Of a DNA stretch of 64,000 nt, positions 1-9,480 are shown one piece after another. Below the pieces are notes generated by a model, which was given only the letters and a program-made list of their open reading frames with translations, was not told where the DNA came from and did no database searches. The stretch's first letter is position 1. Every line of letters starts with the position of its first letter. A program made the translations under genes and the position numbers. The stretch lies in contig JAZHRO010000013.1 of assembly GCA_037157565.1 (NCBI GenBank), positions 34,352,501-34,416,500 of the forward strand, read 5' to 3'. Origin of the DNA: Thalassia testudinum (Eukaryota > Streptophyta > Magnoliopsida > Alismatales > Hydrocharitaceae).

Positions 1-660
1 AAGTGACAACAAAAGTTGGGGGGGTTTTCGCAAGGGTTTTCAAAAGTTAGGGGGTCAGAATGTAATTAGGTGAACTATTTTGCAAAGTAGGTCAAGATGA
101 CCTTCTCTTAGGTCCAAATTTTGGTACAAACCTAATTTTGACCTAAGGAATCCAATGGTGAATTTGGATTTTAGGTTTGACCACGTTTGACTGGACATTT
201 TGAGTAAAAACCCAATTTAGGTCAATTGATGAGCTAGGAACCTAATTTAGGTCAAACTAGGTTCCAAAGGCCAATTTGAATGTTCTAAACCCTAGGAGAT
301 ATTTTTCCATGATTTTTAGAGGGTTTATTTGATTTTTATCCTGACCGGAACCTTGTTGAATTAAGCGGGTCTATTTTAGAGTTACCAAATGTCATTTAAT
401 TCCTAGATTGCACATAAACCCATTTCTGAATTATTCAACCCACTTTTTATCTTATTTGGACCATTTGACCTATGTTCTGTCTCTGAGAAATTTATTTTAT
501 GTACTGCAATGGTAAAATTACAGTTTTAACCTTTATTTCATATTTTCTTCTCAGAACACTTATTCCTACAATTAAGCCCTCTTCTAAGTCATGTAGGAGC
601 TTTTATTCTCTTTATTAGGTCAAAATGAGCTAGTTATGGCTCATGATGAGGTTCTCATCA
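1..660 (-). mobile_element. Athila-type LTR, 5' (U3) end only, cut by window edge
   Basis: This is the U3 end of a minus-strand LTR. It ends at 660 in TGATGAGGTTCTCATCA, which read on the minus strand is the TG start of the LTR. It aligns throughout with 12580-13217 and 23640-24281 and, in reverse complement, with 51183-51850 and 52127-52780. It lies inside a chromovirus LTR: DNA from 661 (ATAGGATTTTAGCCTG) matches the uninterrupted LTR near 30430. The predicted duplication ATAGG would lie left of the window, so solo LTR and full element cannot be told apart. No coding sequence is seen. Confidence 0.85.
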
Positions 661-2109
661 ATAGGATTTTAGCCTGCTGCGTGTTTGGGGCTCTCAAAGA
701 TGCTTGGGTCTGCGGTTCACGCCCCCATTACTCCCGTATTGCCTGGTAGAGTGGTTAATTTTGTTAATAATATTTAAATAAGAATGTGATTGTGGAAAAA
801 GCCAAATGGAACCCTAGGATGTGACATGAACCCTAGGATAGAGAAATGAATGAACCATTTGTGCTGTATAATGTACTTGCATGCATGATTGAGACAAACT
901 ATTAGCGGCCCTTGAGTACATGGTACCAAGGGGAATTAGGAGTAGAACTCTTGTGGATAGATGAAAAACCTAGAATGTAGATGGGAAGTGTGCTGGCCCT
1001 TGAGTACATTGTACCAAGGAGAGTAACTGTCCCCTTTTCATGCAGAGTGGAGCTATCCTCCCTTGGGTTGAGACCCAAGGTTAGGATTGGCCACTCTACA
1101 CCGACTCCTGTTGGTCCTCGTGTACGTGGTACCGAGGCGAGCTACTAGTGTAGGGAGAGAGCTAGCCACCCCACGGGGCCCGGGATTCAGCTAGCCACCC
1201 TACACTGACATGTTAGGCCCTCTGGGCAAACCGAGGTAGTCAGATGATGATGCACAGACTGTGGAGGGGTGAGACCCCTATTTGGTTCTGAGGGGTGAGA
1301 CCCCTATTCTGAGAGGGCAAGGCCCTATACTGCTCTGTGCTGTACTTTGGGCGTACCCGCTAGCGGAAACTATTGACCACGTGTTAGTGCCGGGTAGCTA
1401 CCCATGCACTTATCACACGTGCCATAGTCATCGCTACGTCTTGACAGTGACCTTAGGGTGGTTGATTGGGTGTAGGACTACCACGGCGGACTCTCCTGGC
1501 CAGGAGAGCACCACGTGTACCGTCTACTCTACGGAAAAGACTGTAATCAAGATCATTCCCACGAGGAACATGCAAGATCAAGAATATCTAAATGTTTGAG
1601 AAAAATGGGTGAAAAGGAAATACATATAAAACAAATAAATAGAAAAGAGAATAAAACCTATTGCTTTTACTGTTTTAGATAGTATAGATACCACTCTACT
1701 CAGCGTTCGCTGACTCTGTCTTTCAATAATACTATTCAGGACCAGGAGTTGAGCAGCCCGAGCTTCCGGCTGCGGAGAGTGTTGAGCCCAGTCGAGCGCA
1801 GCCGTAGTTTTCAGCACTTCCTTTTCATTCCTTTACTGTTGTTGTAAGTATTGGACTGTTAGTTAGTGTTTGACTCTACTGTTTACTTCCGCTTTTCATT
1901 GTCTTTGTTACTGTGGTGGCATGTAATGAAACAACAGATTTACTTTCCTTTACTACTTTGTACTTTTCTTCTGCTTAATTATATTGTATATGTGAATGTG
2001 GTTTACTTTCCTGCTATTTGGTTATTTCTTGTTAGATGACTAGGTCTTGGGATTATTCAAGGCGAGCCGATCTCGGGTCCTGTAAGGATCTAGGAATCGG
2101 GTCGTAACA
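661..2109 (+). mobile_element. Chromovirus element A, 5' LTR (3' part)
   Basis: This is the downstream part of a Ty3/gypsy chromovirus LTR. It matches the 3' LTR at about 30425-32002 nearly end to end, but lacks roughly 180 bp present there near 30680-30840. It ends in GGGTCGTAACA, the ending shared by the LTRs at 27625 and 32002, and the initiator-Met primer site follows within 4 bp. That makes it the 5' LTR of the element whose gag follows. Its upstream part was displaced left by the Athila LTR at 1-660. Within it, 990-1250 holds two diverged copies of a roughly 115-bp module with GGTACC sites. The small open frame at 1282-1599 is non-coding LTR. Confidence 0.85.
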
Positions 2110-2292
2110 AGATGGTATTAGAGCAAGGTCATCCCGAGAAATGAACCAATTGGCTTGAGAATAACCATTCACGTGCATATAACTAGGATAACCGCCACAA
2201 TGTATCTCTTTGACATTCGCTCCAGCTCTTTTCTCGAAGAAATTCGGTATCGTTGACCCTCTTGTTCTATCTTTAGCGTCTCCTTGAAGGAG
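2110..2292 (+). other. Primer binding site and gag leader, element A
   Basis: TGGTATTAGAGCAAGG at 2113-2128 differs by one C-to-T change from the plant initiator tRNA-Met primer site (TGGTATCAGAGC). It lies 3 bp after the LTR end. This priming site is usual for chromoviruses and many copia elements. The rest up to the gag ATG at 2293 is leader and I see no other feature in it. Confidence 0.85.
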
Positions 2293-3418
2293 ATGCCTCG
2301 TCTGGGAGTTCTCAAGGCGGACCATGGTCGCAGTCGTGGACGAGGTCGGAGGGGCAGACATGCCGAGCCTGAGGTACCAGTTGACCCACCTCTTCTCCCA
2401 GGCGTTCAGGCCTAGGATCTCGCCCAGCTGATCGGAGATATTGTGCGAGAGGAGATCCACCAGCCTCCACGGGCACCTCTCCCTGAGGACTTGGAGGGGG
2501 AGTCCTCGGTGGGACAGAGAGACCGCCGCAGCGCCAGACGAGCAGGAGGGGGAGGGGGTGGTCCTCCACCGCCCCCACCGCACTCTGACACTTTCGAGCA
2601 CGAACCCTCCTTGCCTGGAGGCATGCCCGTTCCCCCACTGCAGCTGCACCACGAGCTTTTCGGATAGTTCCGAAAGCTGAAGCCCTCCTACTTCAAGGAG
2701 GATGAGGACCCGTCTGAGGCAGAGGACTGGCAGGAGTACATAGAGAAGGTGTTCGACACCCTTCGCCCTCCCGCAGAGTGTCGCGTGGCCTTTGCCACGT
2801 ACCAGCTAGACAGCGTGACACACAGGTGGTGGAGGGCAGTCAAAGGCCAGGAGAGGAGAGAGCCAATGTGGGACCAATTCGTGACTCTCTTCTGCGAGTA
2901 GTACTTTCCGCAGACCCGACAGGACCAGAGGAGGTGGGAGTTCCACACTCTCCGCCAGGGGACGATGACTGTTAGCGCGTATCGCACGCGTTTTCTGGAG
3001 CTGTCACGTTTTTCCAGTGGCTATGGAAGAGGAGCGCCTGTGGAGGTTTACTAAGGGGCTCTGACCTGCTATTCGGGGGTATGTCAAACCCCTGAAGCTG
3101 CCCACCTTCTCACGAGTGGTTAAGGTAGCCATGACCTACGAGGAGACCAACCCAGTCGCACGAGACACCGACAGTGGACAGAAGAGGCCCTATCAGCTAG
3201 AGTACCCTCAAGGCCGTCGAGAGAGGAGGCACGCGGCACCCGCAGGAGAGCCGTCTCGTTTTGTGGGGCCGTCAGTGGCCTTTGGGGGCTTCAGACAGGG
3301 GCCAGCTGCCAGCACTGGACCCCCTCCCAGCCGCCAGTAGGGACCTACTGAGGGAGGAGGTCGTGTTCCCCTCTGTTACCAGTGTGGCCAGCCGGGCCAC
3401 ATCAGGAGGGACTGCCCA
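2293..3418 (+). pseudogene. gag: Broken chromovirus gag (element A)
   Basis: Gag forms the virus-like particle and binds RNA. The frame opens with MPRLGVLKADHGRSRGRGR, then a proline-rich stretch (GGGGGGPPPPPP), then the capsid-like core with SYFKEDEDPSEAEDWQEYIE, YQLDSVTHRWWRAVKGQE and EFHTLRQGTMTVSAYRTRFL. A CCHC zinc knuckle, CYQCGQPGHIRRDC, lies near 3374-3415. In-frame TAG stops lie at 2413, 2665 and 2899, each where CAG is expected. A frameshift occurs near 3010-3020 (frame 1 to frame 2), then a TGA in a probable CGA codon near 3061 and another TAG near 3338. The sequence ends just after the knuckle where the Athila element begins, so no protease follows. It is clearly inactive. Confidence 0.85.
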
Positions 3419-4559
3419 TGAAGAGGTTCGTCGTTTGTATGCTGCGTTTCTTGCTCTTAATGATTAATTTGTTATAGTATATTACAAACAACGGTCACTA
3501 GTTTACAATTTATTACTCGGAATTAAAACTTTCCCGAGGTCGAACTCAGGGAGCACACGTTATTCTAGAAACATAATTTCACAATTCTGTTACAAAAAGA
3601 ATAAAAGAGAGGGAGAGAGTGAATGAGCAAAAGTTCGCTTTTTGGCTTTTTCTTCTTCTCTCTTCTTCTCTTTCAGCTGGTTCTCTTCTTCAGTCTGCCT
3701 TCTTCTTTCTTCTTCTTTTTCTTTGCTGCAGCTACCTCCTCTTTCTTTCTTTCTTCAGCTGCTGCGTCCTTCTTCTTCTTCCTCCTCTTCTTCTCTGATT
3801 TTCTTCGTTCCCTTTTCTTCCTTGATCCTGGCGTCTAATTCTTCGCGTCGGATGCCTTAACGGCGTTGTTGCTACAGTGCCCCTACTGTCTTCTTTTCTT
3901 CTGCAGCTTCTTCTTCTCTTCGCTGCGGCCTCTCCTTTACTTTCCTCATCTGCTGCAGGAGCCGCTTTTTCTCTTTCTTTTCTCTTGGCTTCTTCCTCCT
4001 TCTCTTTTCCTTTCTTTTTCTCTGGCCCTTCCTTCTTCCTCAGCTCCTTCCTTCTGCCTTCTTCTTCCATGTTGCTGCTTCTTTGCGGCTAAGTCCTTGC
4101 CGCCCTTCTTCTTCTTTCCTACATGTTCCCTGCACACACACACGAAGCAAAACCAAACCCTACCCTTCCCACGTGGCTCTCTCTCTCTCTGAATCTCTCT
4201 TGGGTACGCTCTCCCAAAGCCAGGTTATCGGGTCGGTCGTGCGCCCGGGTCCAGGCGCACCGGTGTGGGCGTGGTGCGCGAGGAGTGCACAAGAGTGAGG
4301 GCTAATCAGGTCGCGGGTCAGATCCCCGTGGGTAGTGCTGCGGACGAGACCCGGTGGATAGGTGAGGAGGGACCCCACCCCAGTGTTTCGAGGCGAACAG
4401 CCTAGAACACGTTTTCAATTTATGTGTGGGTGTGCGCCCACACACTTCCGAGGTGGGACTAAAGCCCCACCTGCTGCTGCGCGCTCCTGCAGGTAGGAAG
4501 CTTCAAGCAATTGGGGCAATAGCCGAGGCTTGCGACCCCAATTGAAGACCTGGGCACAC
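3419..4559 (-). mobile_element. Athila 3' LTR, outer (R/U5-like) segment
   Basis: This matches 21429-22568 and runs until the insertion at 4560. On the element's sense strand the order is: a GC-rich block (4390-4250), a purine-rich tract of GAA/GAG repeats (about 4110-3620), then a conserved block with CCGAGGTCGAACTCAGGGA in plus orientation (about 3534-3552) beside AATAAA, then the LTR end. AGGTGGGACT at 4451-4460 pairs with 4463-4472 as a hairpin with one mismatch. The long open frames in the purine tract (such as minus 3732-4070) encode only K/E/R low complexity and are not counted as genes. The boundary at 3419 is inferred by alignment with 21429. Confidence 0.8.
4555..4559 (+). repeat. 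Target-site duplication CACAC, left copy
   Basis: CACAC precedes the insertion at 4560 and recurs at 11486-11490 directly after it. The unsplit LTR at about 22564 has it once. Confidence 0.7.
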
Positions 4560-6559
4560 TGATGAGTGGCTACTCATCATGGCTAAAAAGCTGAAGTTAA
4601 GCTAGACACTGAGTAAACCAACATCAAATTAACAAATAAAAAGGGTTAAGTGTGGGAATTAAAGAAAAAGACCTAAAACCTTTACTCTGTGTTAAAATTT
4701 CATAATTAGGTTACAAAACGAGATATTCTGAAAGCAAAGTACAAATGATGACCCATGCATCAATTGAACACATAAATAAGTTTGAAAGGCCAAATCAGAA
4801 GTATAATTAATGTCTTAAATGTTCAATTAAGCACATATAAAAATTTGAAGGCATTTGGACATCATTTAGGCTATGAAATAGGTAGTTTACACTTAGGTCC
4901 TTCATGCATTACACTCTTGCCTTTAAAAATTCCTCTTTGGACCTACTTGTAAGCCGTAGGGACCCCTTTGAAAGGCTGTAAGGTCCTTCCTGTTGTAATT
5001 CTTTTCACTTATATGCCTGCATGCAAATCTTCTACCCCTTCGCGCAAGGGTCTATCTGCAATTTTCCTGTTATTTCAGAGAACGGCCTGTTGCTCTTCGC
5101 ACGCACTGTAGCGTGCGAAGAACACGGTGATCTCGGCCATCCGTTGCTTCTCACGATTTTGATCTGCGGTTGGATTCGAATGGAAGCTTCGAGCGATTCG
5201 GCTCGTGCGATCACTCCTCTCCCCAAATCCCATCTAACGGTCAGATTTTGAGAATAGCTCACCGCGCGCTCCGCTTCTCTCATCCTCGCCGCCGGTTACC
5301 TCTTCGATTATCCTCACCCGCGCGGTGATCTTAGCCATTGAGTATGCTACTTAAGCACCTCAGTGGTGTCGCGCGCAAGGGATCGCTCCCTCCTACATCT
5401 CTTAGCGATCATTCATCCACTCCAGTTCCTCCTCCCCATCCAGCCTCTGATTTCACAGCCACCGACTGTGAAATTGTCACCTTCTCTCGACCTCCTCGTC
5501 GCTAAGGACTTCGTAGCACCTGAGGACGACCCTAGAGCCTCACTAGCAGACTCTTCTCTCCACTGGAGCCATCTTCCTCCCTTCTTCCTCCTTAGCCACC
5601 GGCTAAGGACCCATAGGTCCCATTCTTCCTGTTAGAATAGATTTATAATTCTGCAAATTAGCTGTAGCTATAGTAAGTAGGTTTAGAGTAGAATTAATGT
5701 AATTGGTAGTGTTTAATTTTGTTGTTAGGATAAAGTAGCTGTAGTAGTAGTAGAATTAGGCTTTAAATTCCCCCCTCACCTCCTCTAATCATTCCAAATT
5801 AGAGGGGAAGGTTTCACATAGCCATGATTTCAAATTCTCTCCCTCTCCATATTTTCATATTCATTTCTGATTTCCATGATCTGTTTCTCGCATTCCACCC
5901 ATACACTCTGACCCAATTTCAGATCTGATTGGTTTTTAACCTCAGATCTGAAATTGGCGTCAAAAAGCACTTAAGGGGCTTCCCATTCACCCCACTCTTG
6001 GTCACAAAAGCCCCTGGTTTGAGTTGAAATTATCAGTTTGTCAGATTTCTCTTTAATTTGGATTTCAAGGATTTTTCCTTCAATTTGGTTTTAACCGTTT
6101 GATCTGACAAATTGAATAAATTCTGATTTGAGTTCATTGTTGGCAAGGAATCTGAGATGTTTCTGAAATCAGAATTCATCTCAGAAGAGCCATATTCAGA
6201 TCTAAGTTTGATGAAGTTTTTAATGCACTGGATGCAAGTCAGAACTAAGGAGAATCACTGTAGTGATTTGAAGTTTGATCTTGCATTCATGAGTTTGTTT
6301 TGAACGAATGTATTGATGATTTCCTAACCTAAGGAGTTCTTGATAAATGCCAGTTTATCATCACTCTAATGCATTAAACCAAACCTAGCTCTTGGGATTT
6401 TACTCTGTAAATGGGTTTTTGGGCTGCATTTAGGCATAAATTAGGTTAGGCATGCATTGCATTTTTTAATTGTCTTTTTAATATGTTTTTGTGAGTGTTA
6501 GGGATGTACAGATATATAGATCCTTAAAACCCTAGCACTCAAGAAGGCAAATGGTGAAG

Positions 6560-7240
6560 GAGAAGCTCAGACTAGTTGGAACTCAGCTCGATCCAGCTCA
6601 CCACAACTGGAACCTAGCTCACTTGAACTAGGGTTAGCTCGTCCCAGCTCGATTCAGCTAATCCCAACTGAATGGTAGCTCAAGAGAGTTCATCTTAGCT
6701 CACCCTAGCTCAAGTCAGCTCAGATCCAACTCAACTTAGCTGAGTCTAGCTCATCTCAGCTCCCACTAGTCCACAGGGAGCTCTAGCTAGCTCAGCTGAG
6801 TTGACAGGAGTTCACCCCAGCTCAGATCCAGCTACATCCAGCTCCACTCAACTCCATCCAGCTGAAGAAGAACTCATCCCAGCTCAGGAAGCTCAAGTCC
6901 AGCTCCCAGGGACTCAGCTTAGCTCAACTCAGTTGAGCTAAGCTATCTTAGCTGCCTCAACCAGCTTGATTCTCCCCTGGAGCACCAGACCTAGCTCACC
7001 TCAGCTCATTCTGGTAGAAGCTAGCTCACTTTAGCTTGGCTTAGCAACTAGCAAAGAACTAGCAAGCTAAGCCAGCTAGAGTAGCCCCATGCCAGCCTCT
7101 TCAACAGCCAGCTCCAGCTCCAGCTCCAGACTTCTCCTCAGCTCCTCCCTCCAAACCCTAGCTCCAACACCTTCTCCTCTACTCCTCCATTAGCTAAGCT
7201 AGCTTAGCTTAGCTTAGCTATGCTCCAACTTCCTGGGCTT
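6560..7240. repeat. Degenerate AGCTCA hexamer array
   Basis: Over about 680 bp the tetramer AGCT recurs dozens of times, mostly as AGCTCA, CAGCTC or TAGCTC, with irregular 4-10 bp spacing, ending in a TTAGCTTAGCTTAGCTAT run near 7203-7220. It lies upstream of the TATA box at 7673, in what would be U3 of the long LTR. It is not a simple microsatellite because the unit and spacing drift. No protein or RNA gene is suggested. Confidence 0.75.
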
Positions 7241-7672
7241 ATACCACCCCAAAAACCCACCTAACAACTCCACCCAACTAGCTCCACCTAAGCTCCACAT
7301 AAGTTAACCTACTTGGCACCAACCTAACCTACCCACCACCTCCAAAAGACACCTAAAAGTGGCGCCAAAAACTACCCTAACCACCCCCTTAATGGCTCCA
7401 GTTTTCCCTCCAAAACTCCCCCTCATCTCCACCACACAATTTCCCTTGAATTCATCTCCACCATCCACCTAACCCCCCTTCTAGAAGACCCCATGTTCGC
7501 GCAAAATGGTGGTGTCTCTCCACCACCAAAAGACACCAACACCACCATAACTACCCCCTTTAACACCCCTTGGGTTGGTGCCAACACTCCTTAGCCATAG
7601 GATTACCAACCACCTCCATCCTTCCATCCTAGCCCTCCATTTCAAGGGGCACCTTAACCCCCCATCCTACCC

Positions 7673-7680
7673 TATAAAAA
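7673..7680 (+). promoter_or_regulatory. TATA box of the long LTR-like insertion
   Basis: TATAAAAA lies in CCTATAAAAAGACC, followed by a C/A-rich stretch as in plant core promoters. An 8-bp inverted repeat (TGGTGGTG with CACCACCA, 7507-7528) lies about 145 bp upstream. I infer transcription rightwards into the rest of the LTR. Confidence 0.5.
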
Positions 7681-9429
7681 GACCACTACCCACCACCATT
7701 CAAATCATCCTTGGCTAGAAATTTCACTCTCATATTCCACCAAGAAGCCCACGTCCAAGAGAGAAGAAGAAGAAGAAGATTAAGGGGATATTCTGTCCCC
7801 TTGGTGCCTTCCCCTCTTCCCTTCTCTCTTGGGTCACGCCAGCCAAAGGAGAAGCCAGACAAGGAAGATCTTGGAGGAGATCTTGAAGGTGGTCCACGCC
7901 ACCTTGGAGGAGTTCTTGAGGGTGGTGCATGCCGACCCCTTGGAGAGAGCATTGAAGGTTGAAGCTTCCACCTTGGAGGAGCTCTCAAGGAAGGAGAAGA
8001 AGGAGGCTCTCTTTTCAAGCCAAGGAGCAGCTAGGCTTGGAGCAAGAAGACTCCCTTCTTCACCATTGTTGCAAGAGGATTTGTGTTTCTTTTCTTGCTA
8101 TTAGATTTGTTTAATTCTAGTAGAAGCATTCCTCTACTTGTCCTTGAAAAGAACACTCATTCTACTCAATCAAATTGCCTTCTTTTAGCTTTTTATTGCA
8201 GTTGTTTTTAGTTCTAGCACATGTTTCACCTCTTCTTCCTAATTACCCTAGGCCTCCACTTTCCTAGAGTGAGCTTAGGAAGAAGATATTTCTATCTCTT
8301 AAATTTTAATTAATCATTTGTAGGTGTTAGTTCTTTTCGTTACAATTCGCAGTTTGCCCTCGTCTTTTCAAAATACAAAAAAATTACATATTGAAAAATA
8401 TCAAAAAGAAAGTTGAGATCTATCTGCAAGCAAGAGGATTAATTTTACAATTTTTGCCTCCTTGGACGACCCTAGATACTCCCCTATCTAGGATATAAAT
8501 TTAAAAGTGAAAGCGGATTCGCGTGTTACAACGACGTTAAAAACCTGCTTTTACAAATCACGCTTATTTCGTAATCAGTTCTCAATACTCCTTAAGGTTT
8601 CAGAAACTGGGATTTGAACTAAGGATTTCAATTGACTGAATTAACTCCTTCATGCTGTCTATAGCATTAGGAAGAGTTAAATCAATATCTTTTGTTGATT
8701 TAATCTGATATGAAGTTTTTGATAAGGGTTTTTGCATTTGAATTGGTTCAGTGTTTTTTATTGAGAGTAAGACCCTTATCAGTTGAAGGATTGAGAGAGA
8801 ATTTCTTTTTTTTTAGTTTGGATTTATGATTTTTTTTAATCCCAGTGGTCACAATAAAGTGCTGCATTTTGCAGCTACATTCTCCTTCTCTCCCTACTCA
8901 GATTTTATCCTAAATGGACTAACTGCAGCAGCAGTTAGACCATCTAGAATTAGATTTGAGCTGATGCAAGGTTTATCTGTAGAATCAGTACTACTGCTGC
9001 TGTCTAACTGTTTTAATTTTTAGCAGATCAAATCTAATTTAATACCCTATACAATATGCTTTGAAATGTAGCTAACACACAGATGTTTTGGTTCCCTTAT
9101 AAATACAAGCTTTCCTGTTAGATAATTGCACTTTCATTTTTGTGAATGCTTGTTTTAACTCTTTCAAGTGTTGTTAGCTAGTTTAACTGAAGTTAACCAT
9201 CCAAACATGATTTAAAATGGGAAACTAAACTGAGGATTGTATTAAAATTGATAAACACCTCCTAAATCTCATGCTGTATGAAAATAAGGCATTCATGAAA
9301 CTTATAAAAAGAGTTAAACTTAAAAAGACATTAAACATGCCTCTTTCTCCTCAGCCAACTCTTCCATTCTCATCTCCTATTTCTGTAAGATTTATAAAAA
9401 CAATAAAAAGTGAAAAACCCCCAAAAGAA

Positions 9430-9432
<3 letters not shown>

Positions 9433-9479
<47 letters not shown>
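9433..9479. repeat. (TA)n microsatellite
   Basis: An almost pure TA dinucleotide run of about 47 bp in an AT-rich stretch (about 9400-10300). A shorter run lies at about 10856-10873. Confidence 0.95.

Positions 9480-9480
<1 letters not shown>

Noticed and set aside
3732..4070. Open frame of about 112 codons rich in K, E and R (also 21766-22161, 54216-54557 and the reverse frames at 56107-56401)
   Set aside because: They are translations of the purine-rich LTR tract. There is no domain, codon bias follows the GAA/GAG composition, and opposite frames are open too.
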